A stretch of 64,000 nt of DNA from Anseranas semipalmata (taxonomy: Eukaryota > Chordata > Aves > Anseriformes > Anseranatidae): the NCBI GenBank assembly GCA_013399115.1, contig VXAA01000967.1, positions 181,611-245,610 of the forward strand, given 5' to 3'. Positions 1 through 11,640 of this stretch are shown in pieces. Positions within the stretch are counted from its first letter, which is position 1, and each line of letters opens with the position of its first letter. The notes below the pieces were generated by a model that worked only from the letters and a program-made list of their open reading frames with translations, ran no database searches and was not told the origin of the DNA. A program made the position numbers and the translations under genes.

Positions 1-30
1 GGCCCCGGCCCCGGCCCCGGCCGCGCCCGG
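1..30. repeat. GGCCCC hexanucleotide repeat, about three units
   Basis: Three consecutive GGCCCC units are followed by an imperfect GC-rich continuation. The minus strand reads GGGGCC and has three G4 runs plus a G3 run, so it could form a G-quadruplex. The array may continue to the left. Confidence 0.7.
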
Positions 31-130
31 CAGCGGCGGCGGTGCTGGCGCTGAGGATCTCTATGCAAAGCGGGCTTGTCGTCCCGCTGTATGCGCGCTG
101 AAGAATTGCACATCCGAACTGGGACTTGAC
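1..130. promoter_or_regulatory. CpG-rich promoter/first-exon edge
   Basis: The first 60 bases are almost pure G and C, with a short GGCCCC repeat and a GGCGGCGGT stretch. CpG-containing sequence continues to about 115 and then gives way abruptly to AT-rich DNA. An octamer-like ATGCAAAG lies at 63-70. In birds this pattern usually marks the end of a CpG-island promoter or a 5' untranslated exon. I see no strong GT splice donor and no long open frame, so transcription direction and gene identity are unresolved. The island probably extends left of the window. Confidence 0.45.
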
Positions 131-277
131 AAACACTGATGCCAATACAGTGTGGGGTGCCAGAAAGTGTCTGCTGATTACTTGTGAAATAATTTTCTAT
201 TTTGTTTACCTGCTGTATCAGATGGGAGTTTGCAGGAGAGTGGTAGTGTGTTATTTTTTTCCTGTTTTTTTTTTTTT

Positions 278-312
278 AATTAGCTGTGAAANNNNTTTTA
301 ATCAGCTGTGAA
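278..312. other. Assembly gap (4 N) with duplicated flanks
   Basis: N occupies 292-295. The left flank reads TTAATTAGCTGTGAAA and the right flank TTTTAATCAGCTGTGAAAA, nearly the same sequence. The flanks probably overlap, so the duplication is likely an assembly artefact after a poly-T tract. Any open frame across it is unreliable. Confidence 0.7.
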
Positions 313-3300
313 AATGTTACAAATCTGCACAATTTTTTAGGCGTGCGTGTGTGTGTGATTTCGTTTTTATTTTATCCTTTGGCGGGTGGGAGTGGTGGTG
401 TTTTGGTTTCTAGGGTTTTTCTTTTTAGGTTGGCAATAACTGATTTTGATGACTAGCTCTCTAAAAAGTGCAAAGACTTCCTAAATGTGATGCAGGGCCA
501 ACAGCAACCCTGTGTCTATAGAGTGCCTTCAAAACTCAGCTGTTCCAGCCGGTGCCAACCTGTGAAAGCTCCACAGAATCCCATTATCTACTACTCCAAA
601 AACTACTTAACAGTTTCCTTTCAGTAATCATACTGAACAAGCCAGCACAAAAGGGCCTATTGTTAGTGGAATTTATTTCATATTTCCATCTGAGCCTTTT
701 AACTGTAATTTCCATGTCTTGCAAGTTCGGGCTTCATTTACTTCAAATTTACAAGAATTTAGCCTTTTGGGATTTTGGGGGGGTGGGCTTTTTTTTTTTT
801 TATGTTTTTATTTTATTTTATATTTTGTGTGGGATGTACCTCCAGTCAGCAAAGAAAGAAACCTTAACGTTGTGATGTACCAAGAAAATTCTAACAACTG
901 TCATTTTGATTCCAGACATGCGTTTAAGAGATGTCTATCCATTTTAAGAATTTTAATACAAATGCTGTTTTTTAGAAAACAACTTTGTGCGCTTTTATGT
1001 ATTACGTGAAACACTTTCACATAGGCCGTTAATCCTGATTTATATCATAGTAGAAGTAAAGGTGGCGAGGGGGGCTTGGTTTATCTAAGGACAGTATTTA
1101 AAAACAAGGCAAAAAACAAACCCCAAAATTACTAAATATTGGGTAAAATAACAATTAGTAATACAGCTTTTCATTTGTGTTTAGGTCCTGAGCCTGTGTG
1201 ATGCCAGCATGTGAATGGAACACTGTATTCAGTAGGCAGCTTTAGGAAGGTAGTGTGGCTTTAATGCAAAAATGTCTTGTAAGATTAGGACCTTATTCTT
1301 TACTAGGAACAGCATGGTTTATTGCAGAAAATTTTAAAGGTCAATTATTTATAAAATTTAAGCTTTTAATCTCCTTGCATTTTAACTCTTTAAAATTATG
1401 CATCAAGACTATTATTTCTTTCCTCTTTTGAAGAGGGATTGGGGTGGGAGGAGACCTGTACCTTCTGTGATTTGGAAGATCTAGGGAGTTATCTTCCTCT
1501 CTTAGCCCCTTCTTTAAAGATTATCGTGCAAAAAGCGCAGCTCTTTTTCTGCATCCTTAGAAGACTAGAAATTATCTATATTACATGAAAGCAGAAATTG
1601 AGCAATGGTGTGGAAAGGGTTTTTAACTAGGCCAACTGAAAACAAACTGCCTTGATGCCTACCATAAATCTGATAATTTCTTCTTTTAACTAGGAATGCC
1701 TTCTGCTTCAACACTGGAAGGAGTGTTTTTAGTTTTAGTTCAATTGTACATAGTGAAACCCCAGTGATTGAAATTAAAATTATAATATCGTGTTTTAGTT
1801 GAGGATTGGATATTGATTTTAGCAACATGCAGTATCTACTGCAAATTTGAATAAGATTATATGCTGAATATTAGAGGCTTCTTTTAACAGAAATACTGCA
1901 TTGAAAACTATGAAAGCTTGATTGCAGGCGTATCTTGCACTGAAGTTTAAAAAAACAAAAAAACAAATTGCCATAAATTTACATCTCAGCTATTGTGACG
2001 GTCCAATTTTGCCTTAAATTCAATGGCATTATATAGTTTTAGCACCTAACAAGCCTTGCTCCAGATCAGTGTATTGAAAGCAACTCGTTCAGCTTGGTAA
2101 AAGCAGATATTCATTCTATGCTCTGCAACAGATAGCAGATTATTCATGTTTTGTAGTGCCTCCCGTTTTCCTATTGCCTGTGTTGTGATTGAGGAATGAT
2201 GCAAAAAGGGGTGTAAGTAGCACACAGTGGGGCGTGAAGTCCAGTTTTTCTTGGTCTAGCAGAGCAGCTGAAGGCAACTTAGTAAATTCTGGATTATGAT
2301 TTTTTTTTTTTTTGTAGATATACTCTAGTTCTCGCCAAAAAGGTGTGTTCATCAAACAGTGAAGGGTTTAAAAAAAAACATGGCATGGGTCTAATCAGAG
2401 TTTTGAATGTATTTAGATGTTCAGTATTCTCTATGACTTGGTGAGGACAGTACAAATAGTAGAGCTCAGTAGTCTGATCTTCCAAGTACTCTGAAGTGTT
2501 TTGGTGCTTGTTAAACATAGGCCTTGTCTGCAAAGTAGAAAAAACCATACTGCTTTAACTTGACTGAACAATGAAAGGTATATTTGCTTCTACACTAGAG
2601 GAAAATATTGTATCAATATAAAGGTACTCTTTTATTCCTTTTCCCTGTGGGAATATGTTATACCAGTGTCAATACAAAGGTGGTATATAGCTCTTTTCAC
2701 AGTGAGAATTGCAAAAATTTAATCGATTTGGAAGAAAAATTACGTTCCCAGCCAAAATATTTCCTGACAATGCAGAAATTGTGTAAACAAGGCCTTAGTT
2801 TAAGGCTGATCTTACGGCCATGTATTTTGCTGTACAGAATGATTGTATTTTTAAAAATCCAAGCTTGTTCTATCTCAAGAAAGCATGCCTTTGAAATCCC
2901 AGTCTCTGTGATTGTAACTGTGCAGTATTCTAGACCTCATTTTCAATACAATTGTGGTTTTCTCAACACAGTGCTCAGGCTTTATTGATGCTTACAGTTC
3001 CGAAGACAATGTTAAGTTCTGTGGCTGTGGGATTCCTGATGGTTCTGCTTCTCTCCAAAGGATGTATGGCAAGTTTTTTGCAAAGAGCATTTTGAATAAA
3101 GGGCAGCTGGCTCTTTATGACTTCTTCATCTGGATACTCCTTGCATGCAGGTGTTGTTAAGTATCATATTTCCTTGAGGAGTGACAAAATGCAAGAACTT
3201 CCATTTTCTTTAAGAGTTTTGTATGAAAAGGAGTGGCATGCATGTCCTCTTGAATCCTCTGCCATTCAATTAATGGACAGCTCCTGTGACTGTAAATGAA

Positions 3301-5424
3301 AAGTGTTTGGAGCTGTACTGCTACTAGAAGCTGTCTTACTCTCCAGATATGTATAGCAGGCAACTGAGAAACCCATCTTGATGGACCTTCACTGTACCCT
3401 TGGGAACTACTACTGTGAGTGCCCATTCATGTTTTGAAGAGATTTGGGACTTGCTATAGAAGCAAGTATGTATATGAGCTCTGTTCAAAGGTGGAATAGT
3501 TTTAAATAATGATCTTTGTAGCGTATAGCCTCCTACAGTGTTTATAGCATACACAAAATGTGTATGTCAAAAAGATTCTTCTTCCTGTCACATTGTTAGA
3601 ACATCATGATCTAAAATCTCATTTTTGTAAGAATTCAACATCTGCCTGACTTCTAAAATTTCTTATTTAGGGGTGACAATCTTTGGCAAACAATGTGTAG
3701 CAGCTGAGAGCGACTAACTAGCAGATTTTCGTTCAAACAGTTAAAGATACTCGGATGAGTTATAGTGATGATACTTGAAGTGTGTTGCCAAGACTGAATA
3801 TTGTGTGTCTGTGTGTGTGTGTATTTCTTTTGACTTCATTGAAATTGGAGTCAAAATTCTTGCCCTTACCACAGGTGATCTCAACCTTTGTGATCTCAGT
3901 GCTGCATACAGTTACTATCACACTGAAGAAAACACCCAATGAAACCTGAACTGGTCAAGTGATAGTGGGCTTCAGCAGAGATTTCCGCGCAGAAAGCTTA
4001 GGAAAAGCCATTAAAATTTCTCTATAGCTATCTTAAATTTTTGGAGGGGTATGACTGCTCTAATGCACAGCAGGTACTGATTTAAAACTTGATGCTAGAG
4101 CATTGCTTCACTAGATGACATATTATGCATAAAGCAAATACTATGGGTAAATACTTAATCTACAAAATCTAACATGTCTTAGATCCTATCTAAAACACTA
4201 TAAAATCAGAAGCGAGTTAACCAGAACTTGTAAGCTGTTCAAATAAGTTGTAAGAGATTGGAAGCAGCTGTTGTGTGGTGACTATTTTATTTTGGCAGTC
4301 TGGGTCTTTTGGAGGTTTGGGTAAAGAGGAGACAAAGTGATTGAGAATCCATAGCTTTGTTTTGGATAGACAGAGATTTTTAGGAAAATGGTGTCTGTCA
4401 TGTAATTGAGACTTTAATGATTTAAAAAACATTTACTTCTACAAAATGCTTTGTTTTTAAGGGACCATTATAAAAAGTGCATAGTTAATAGATCTAGTGT
4501 CCAGGTAACGGATTACAGACGTCTCCTCTGCTTAACTATAATTGTGCAAGAAATTCTGCAGCAACTAGTCTGATCAGAATGGCACTGCAATTTTTTTTGC
4601 CTTTTGATATAGTCCTGTTATTCTGTTGTATTATGACTCTAGAATGAAATGGGATATTTGAGGGTGTTCTTGAGGATGGTTGTAAATCAGCTTCTGGGTG
4701 AAAAACTGATCTGAAATGGAAGTGTTCTTTCTTTGACTTGGGTAGTGAAAAAGGTACAGGCCAGCATTTGCATCAGTATTCCCATAGCAGTTTCTCCCAG
4801 GTATATTAATCTAATGCTTCATTTCTGCAGTGTTACTGCTAAACCAATTTAAATAATTAGCATGAATACTTACAAGTTCATGTAATTTTGTTAAAGATAG
4901 AATTACGGGTAAGGCAGTAAGCACTGAGCTACAGATGAATGTTTGCATTTGACCTACTATTAATAGGCAATATAAGCAGGTGTGGACCCCGATATGGGTA
5001 TTTGAAAAGAAGTCTTGTTTTAGCTGTTAAAAGCTAGGCGCCTAAAGGTGTTCCTGAGAAACGTGACTGTCCATTACCCTTGTGATAGCTTGTGTTCTGG
5101 AGGCTGAGAACAGATCCAAGAGCAGGATGCATTTCCCGTCGAGTTGGCTTGAGATGTCTCATTCCCTCGTCTCACCAAGAGATGCTAACGCTGGCGGTGT
5201 TCTGCCAGCCATGGTGCCGACTGTCCTGAGGCAGGGAGGCATTGTGCTTTCCTGATGAGAGAGAGCAGTTACATTCCGTGCCATCTTGCTGTCTCCAAAT
5301 AGTTTACAGCACCTGTGACAATTAGAAATGAAAAGGAGGGGGCAAGGCATTTCTGACCTGCGGAGCTGTAGCAGGGCTGTCTCCCCAGCCCCGTAGCGAA
5401 GCCATGCCCTGCTTCTTGGTAGAA
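313..5424. other. AT-rich non-coding stretch, no gene seen
   Basis: About 5 kb of AT-rich sequence with many stops in all frames, several poly-T runs (for example 789-801 and 2300-2313) and one GT-rich microsatellite. No repeat family, RNA gene or conserved protein is recognisable. It is compatible with the start of a long first intron of a + strand gene beginning near position 1, but that is inference. Confidence 0.5.
3802..3822. repeat. GT microsatellite
   Basis: Alternating GT units interrupted by one C. Likely length-polymorphic. Confidence 0.8.
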
Positions 5425-5478
5425 ACCAGATGATCTTTAAGGTCCCTTCCAACCCAAGCCATTCTATGATTCTGGTTT
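5425..5478 (+). mobile_element. CR1 retrotransposon 3' tail
   Basis: The sequence runs through the CR1 3' untranslated signature: CAGATGATCTTTAAGGTCCC, then TTCCAACCCAAGCCATTCTA and TGATTCT. CR1 is a LINE that inserts by target-primed reverse transcription and is usually 5'-truncated. Only about 50 bases are recognisable, on the + strand, and no coding part remains. The upstream 250 bases show no clear CR1 similarity by eye. Confidence 0.85.
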
Positions 5479-6315
5479 CCATCTTCAGCATCTTTCTAGC
5501 ACACCTTTTTGGCTTTCTACACCTCAGTTTTTTCAACTGTGTGTTTTGTCAAAGTGTTGATTTCAGTGAAGATGCACGGATTTCTTCTGAGATTTTGGCT
5601 CTGGAATTGCAGTACCAAATGAAGTAAAGGAAGAAGATCAAGAAAGAGTTTGAGAACACAAGGAAGTATGCAGAAGTGATGCTGTTTCTTAAAAGAGCGT
5701 GTGACCTTTTCCCTCTAAGACAGACCTAAACATTGGAAGCAAATTTTTCAATGAATGTCTAGCAAAAATCTTGGTTTAACCAATCCTTATGCTTGAATCA
5801 GAAAAGATACTTAAAAGCACTTTGAGTTGGAGGGAGGGTACTTGAATGATTTCAGGGAATTGTCTTTGTTATTTTCACCCCCCTTGGTTTGTTTAAATAT
5901 TCTATTATTTATTATTGTGATCGTTACTGCTAGATAGAGGATGTGCTTACATATAATATAAGATTTATGTTAATGTAGTACTATAAAAATCGCCATGCTG
6001 TAGGGACTGATAGACATGGTAGTCATGAAACGAAGGTCTGCTTACTTACGGAAGGCCTTATGGCAGGGCCAGTAAAGAATCAAAAGATCCAGATTTCTGC
6101 TTTCAGAAATGATGATGATGCAAACAGGAATGCTTAATGTATCTATTTGAATTTACAGATGACTTCTCTCTGATCAAATAATATACAGTCCTTTTAGACA
6201 GAAGGTGATTTTCCTTCTCTTCCCTGCTACATGACTGGATGTGCCATTGAATTTTCTTGCCTGTAGTGAGGAAAAATCGTATGGTTCTCCTGCTGCCGTG
6301 GGTATCGTCAGACAT
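5479..6315. other. AT-rich non-coding stretch, nothing recognised
   Basis: No repeat, exon or RNA gene can be supported. Stops are frequent in every frame. Confidence 0.5.
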
Positions 6316-6377
6316 GGGCTGACTTGATGACATCATTGCCCACTTTGGGCTGACTTGATGACGTCATTGCCCACTTT
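6316..6377. promoter_or_regulatory. Tandem 31-bp repeat carrying CRE-type sites
   Basis: Two 31-base units (6316-6346 and 6347-6377) differ at one base. The first contains TGACATCA at 6328-6335, and the second contains TGACGTCA at 6359-6366, the perfect palindromic cAMP-response element bound by CREB/ATF dimers. A third GGGCT begins immediately after. The pair lies just upstream of a small CpG-rich block, an arrangement expected of a promoter or enhancer. Binding is inference from the motif. Confidence 0.5.
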
Positions 6378-6424
6378 GGGCTCAGCATTCTTCCTCTCGT
6401 ACTGTGTGTTGGGGAGGAGAGTGC

Positions 6425-6560
6425 GATGATGACAAAGGGATGCGGGGAAGGAGGGCTGACTCGCCTCCGGGCCTGCGGGAGGGCGGCCGCATTGTTTCTC
6501 GCACTTGTACTTGGAACTGAGCGTGCATGTGGTCACGCAGCTCCTCGCTTTTCGGTGGCA
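6425..6560. promoter_or_regulatory. Small CpG-rich block
   Basis: A locally GC-rich patch contains CTCGCCTCCGGGCCTGCGGG and GGCGGCCGC within AT-rich surroundings. Together with the CRE pair 50-100 bases upstream it could be a short CpG-island promoter. There is no TATA box. A 110-codon open frame (6426-6758) crosses it but resembles no protein I know. Confidence 0.3.
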
Positions 6561-9500
6561 GGTGTTTGTTCTAGTTGTCTTGGGAAAGCAGAAACACGTG
6601 AACCCTTTCCTGCGAGGGAAACTGAGACCTTACAGCATGCTCCTAAGGCAAGCATACTGCAATGTAGGATCCAGCACATTCAGTGGAAAATAGGGTGGCA
6701 TTTTAAAGTAGTAGTATACACATGCTTTGTATTCAGTCTAGCTCGTCCAGAAGGGTAGTTTGGAAGAGAAGTCTTACACAGATATCCTGAAAATACTTTC
6801 TGTATATGCATAAGATAGATAGATTCTAGGGGTGAAAGCAGAGAATCTTTCTGTGTTTTTTAAGAAACACATTGTGTGACTTGTGTTTAAATTCCTCAGC
6901 TGGATTGTGGTTTCTTCCCCTTGCACACCACTCCTAATATGTTGACAAGGTCTGCTTCTTTAGAAATCTTGAAAGTGATCAGAAATTGAATCTGTTAAGT
7001 ATTTTCCAGATCTGAGTAAGTTTGGGGATTATTGTACATGCATGTCCATGACATCCTGTGTATTAAACAATGCATCTCCCGTGCGTTTTTATGAGGAAGA
7101 TATAAGTGACTAACAGCTAGCAGTGTAGGGCTAGTAAAATACTGCCTAGGTAGGACAGGAATCTGAGGTGGAGGACTGCATTTTGGATTTGTGGTGTGAG
7201 GCTGGAAGCAGGAAACACTGCCAGGTTTTCTAAACACCAGATCTGATTTGTGTGCAATGGTAGGAAGTAGGATGTCTTGCTGTGGGCAGGGGACTTTGGG
7301 AGAGGATTGGTTGAATTTCTCTGTTTCATATATAAAGAAACATCATTCTGTACATGTGTGTCATGGACAAGGTACCTCTTAGTATTTGGAAACACCACCC
7401 TCTTTTTCCTCTCTACTCTGCCTACCTCTGTGAGCGTTTAGTAATTCTGAACTTCTCTTGTTCTGAACACAAGTTGTACCAAGTTGTACAAGTTGTACTA
7501 CGCACAAAACGTGTGTTTGTAAAGGCTGAGATTTTGAATTAAAAGTGCATGATCTTTGGAAGACAATCTGCCATACCTGTATATTGTTACCAAGCAGTGG
7601 CAGTGACTGTAATACTACACAAGTTTATGAAAGCATCAATTTTAAGTGACTAGATTTCTAATTGGTGAGGTGCTAAATAGTTATTTTCTAAATCTTTTTT
7701 TTTTTTTTTTTTTCTCCAGCCCAAAGCTAGTAAAGGTACTGAGAGACTGTTGGATTGTTTTAATAAGCTGGTAGTATATGTCATGTGGTTTGTAAGATCT
7801 TGTGAACATCTATTGTGGATTTTTTTGGTGCTAAATGGATTCAAATGTGCAAAGAAAGTTTGCACAATCAATGTGTTATCCACCAGGGGTGATTTTACAC
7901 TAAGTTTTCATAGCTCCCATACACTATTAATCACCAAAATCTCTGTTAACCTGTGTGGAACTTCACAAGGATGATGGTTGCAATGTGACTCAATGTAGTT
8001 GGAAGCCATATATATTTAAGGATGATATTAGTGATAATTTTTTTCCTTGAATGAACTACAGTAGTACTACGTGCCTCAATTTAGTATTGCGAGTTTGCTG
8101 CCAAGTTTACTTGGTGATTAACAAAGTTAAGATGAAAGCATGCTAATGAAGTACTTGAGTAATTAAGTTTCTAATGCTTGAGATCTTGATTTCCCATCTT
8201 TTTTGAATACTCTGCCACGTTCCAGATTGGTTGTCTATTTTCTGCTGGGTTTCTTGCTTCAAATATTATGTTTCCTTTAGTGTGGGTTTTGCTTTCTCTT
8301 TGGCTGTTGGATCTTTTGGTTTTTCCTTTAATTGAAGGAAAAAACAGAGAGGAGATTCACATTTGAATTACTGCACAGCACAAGCTGCCTGGATTCCAGA
8401 AGTATGTGCCATATGCTTCACGTATTTTTGCAATAAAAACAAATATAAGGAGATCACTGTATATTTAAGGTATTTCCAAGGCCAGGACTCTCAGCAGACA
8501 AACGGCTTGACAAATCTGATTTACCAAAGAACTAGGTCAGCCTGGTAGGGTGAAGTAGAGTGTTCACAGGTACTTTGATATTTATTTACTTACATTATTA
8601 CTCTGCTTCAACCTCAGTAGTGAGAGCAAAAGTTACAGATTCCGGAGCATAAATATTTTTGCATACGTACAAAGTTGTATCTGGTGTCTACAATTTGGGA
8701 AATGTCCAAATTTTTCTACTCTGAGCATAGAAAATCGGGAATTCAGAGCCTACATGCATTGAGTATCAGACAAGTAGCATAGAAACTTAGGTACATATTC
8801 GGCCAGTTATAAGCACCAAAAAAGAGTCTTCTTGTTCCTTTTCAAGCATTTTTGACCTGGCACAAATTAATTTTCAGCATTGCTAAACCAGAAAATCACT
8901 GTGGTTATCCAAGTGTACAGTGTGTAGCCTTTTACCAGATGCAGGGATAGCAACCTGTCAAACTAGTCGGAATTGTCTGTGGTCAGCGCTGTCTGTGAAT
9001 AAAACTTCCAGCTTGTGTCTCACTTCTGTATTTCTTGTGATAAGTAAGTTGAAACCAAACCTGTCTAGACTGAAATACTACGAGTTCAAGGATGGATATT
9101 CTTGGATTCTTTACAGACTTTATGATTAATTGGAATTGCTCAACGTGCATCTGGTCGTAGCTTGTTTCAGGTGTTTGTAAGATGCTGACTTCCTATATCA
9201 GTCACTCGGGGTTTTTCAGCACTTAGCTAACAGAATTTAATTGATGGGTAACTGGAGTTCATTTGGCAAGCACATTAGTGCATACTCATGTGAAGAGATA
9301 AACTGTATTATTCCAGGATGTAAACAAACTCTGCACAAATGTGTTAGGTGTCCTAATTGCCTACAGTAGAATTTTTAATATAACTTCAGTCATGAAGTTA
9401 CGTTTATGTGTTGATCTACACTGTTATGAATCTGAACTGGGCTGACTTATTCTCTGATTCTACAAATGTATATGTGCTTAATTCACTGTTCTTTTGTAAC

Positions 9501-9790
9501 CCTTTTGAAACCAGAGGCTTATTTAAGCAACTGAGAGCAGAATTTAACTCCAGTCAGCATTTTAAGTATTTCCCATGTACCTAATATTGTGATCTTTTGA
9601 CCTTCTTAAAAGTAGTAATTTCATTTAAAAAAAAAATCCTAACTAATTCTGTAGGGTTTTTGAAGTCCAATTTCTTATAAATTGTGTGGTTCTTTTAAGA
9701 AAGAGACTGTAAAAAACTGACATGTATTTTTAAAACAATACTGTTCTCTAAGCAGTAACCCCTTTTAAAAATTGTTTATAAAGTCCCTCG
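6561..9790. other. AT-rich non-coding stretch, no gene seen
   Basis: A T19 tract lies at 7695-7713 and a small ACAAGTTGTAC repetition at 7472-7500. No recognisable transposon, exon or RNA gene. Confidence 0.5.
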
Positions 9791-9899
9791 GTCACTAAAT
9801 GGGCTTTGAGGCCCCACCCACCCTGGTAAATATTTTCAACATGCAAAATTCAGCAGATGTTAGAATGATCTCTGGGATTTGGCAGTGGTGCTTCATCCC

Positions 9900-10090
9900 T
9901 GAAGAGCCCGCGTGTGCTCGCCTGCTAGGTGGGGTGCCTTTGTGGTGGCGGGGACGGGAGGCCCTTTGGCAGCCCCAGCCCTGAGGCTGGCTCCTGGTGC
10001 CTGTGCTGGCTGGGTTCCCCCGGGGCTCCTTGCTGCACCGGGGCTGGAGCAGGGAGGCTGCAGGAGGAGGCTGGGATGGCTGGGGAGGAT
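9900..10090. other. GC-rich block
   Basis: GC content rises sharply (GGTGGCGGGGACGGGAGG and neighbours) and open frames appear in several phases on both strands, as expected from low stop frequency. CpG content is moderate. No protein similarity is recognised. Confidence 0.4.
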
Positions 10091-10688
10091 GCACCTCTGC
10101 TTCCTTCTGCCTGCGCCCAGCAATGCAACAAGAATGAGTCCATTTCTGTTTTTGTCTTACTGTTCCTGGATATCTCCTCCAAAGACAGTTTCTTTATTGC
10201 CTCCCTTTACTCTTGGGAAGGCAAAAGGAAGTGAAGAGAGCCTCGTGCAGAGCACACTGAGCTCACAGTGCCCAATGCTACTGAGGCAACACTGGCACAT
10301 CCCAGGCTGTCTGCTACGCGATGTGTGGCGACTGCCTGGTACATAAGTGCATTAGTAAGAAGGCTTAATCAAATGCCTTCGCCTGTGCCTTTAGTTCGAT
10401 TTTCAGATGTCTAAAATGTAGGGTGGTTTGTTTTTTTCTTTCCTCCCTCTCCTTGGTGGGTATTTCTTATCTTGAAGTCATACTGGGTTAGTATAAATTG
10501 TGAATGCCACCTTGAAATGGCAATAGGTTGATACAAAATTTTTACTTTATACAGTTCTTTCTTCCCATTCTATTGGGATTTATAATACGTTGTATTTTAG
10601 TATCAGTAAGGTTTGTTCATACTCATTATTCACATCCATTAGGCAACCTTTTATCCTTGCAGCATTTTCTAATCTGATCTGATGTGCA

Positions 10689-10741
10689 GGAGAGCACGGA
10701 TGCTGCACACTGGCTGACCAGGAGGCTGGGACACTCACAGG
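10689..10741 (+). other. Candidate short exon (low confidence)
   Basis: TGTGCAG precedes position 10689, and a donor-like CAGG|GTAAGG follows 10741. The 53-base interval is open in frame 0 and begins Glu-Ser-Thr-Asp-Ala-Ala-His-Trp. The acceptor's pyrimidine tract is weak, so chance is likely. Confidence 0.1.
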
Positions 10742-11049
10742 GTAAGGCCTCTCCTAGATTCTGGTGGTTCGTTGCAAAACCTTAAGACACCAGTTCTAAA
10801 TGGGATACCAACTACCAAATCCATCATCGTTTTAGTATGTGTTTAACAGAATTTTTCTTGTGAAAATGAAGGAGTAACACTTTACCCTATGCTGCCCAAA
10901 GGATGTTGAGAAAGGCTTACAGGCACAAGGGTTTATTTTCAGGGTCCATAGCTGATGGCATACATCAGCTGTAGCAGCAAAAGTTCCTTTTGCTGAAAAT
11001 TTAATTAAGAAAAAAAAAAAGCAGAGATAAGAGGGAAAACTTGCACCAG

Positions 11050-11640
11050 TGGCCAGCCAGGAAGAGAAGCAACTTAGGGCCTTTTCAGATAAGGGTCCTG
11101 CTGGGTGTGTGCTCTCCAGTGTGAAAAGCAGTGCTGTTTCCGTAGTGTCTCTACAGTTTTCCAGGACTCACTCAGACTCCCTGCAGGTTGCTCCTGTTTC
11201 TGATGCTCCCAGTGCTGCTCAGAGCATGCCTTGGTCCGGTGCAGGTGTTGCGTGCTGGCTGGGCATTGAGCTTTCTGCATGCATGTTGCTTGGTAATGTG
11301 TGCTGGCTGCGTGAACGAGAACAATCCACTGGGTAATTACTGTGTGGTAATTCACCAGACTGAAATTTGCAGCGGTTCTGAGCTGATTCATAAGCTAATC
11401 TTATGTCCCACCAGTGCAGGCCACAGTGCCTGCTGGAAGTGTGGGGCCAGCATCCGAGAGAGCAGCGACGTCTGATGACATTAAAGCCTTGAGCCTGCTG
11501 CACTGCAACTCCCCGGGGTGCCCCAGTGCAACGGGCAGCTGCCACAGCCGGAGCAGCCATGGTGACTGGCCACGCTGTGTCACAGCGAGTCCTGGGGCTG
11601 CGTGCTAAGCACTCTCCTCCGCAGCTGCTCTGTGCTCTAT
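11050..11640. other. GC-rich stretch with overlapping open frames, no gene recognised
   Basis: Moderately GC-rich sequence with frames of 60-141 codons on both strands. None has a recognisable domain, and no splice structure supports one over another. Confidence 0.4.

Noticed and set aside
5159..5536. 125-codon minus-strand open frame
   Set aside because: One end is antisense CR1 tail and the rest has no domain or splice support.
7695..7735. T19-CTCCAG acceptor with a 22-base exon to GTACTG
   Set aside because: The pyrimidine tract is a homopolymer and the donor is poor.
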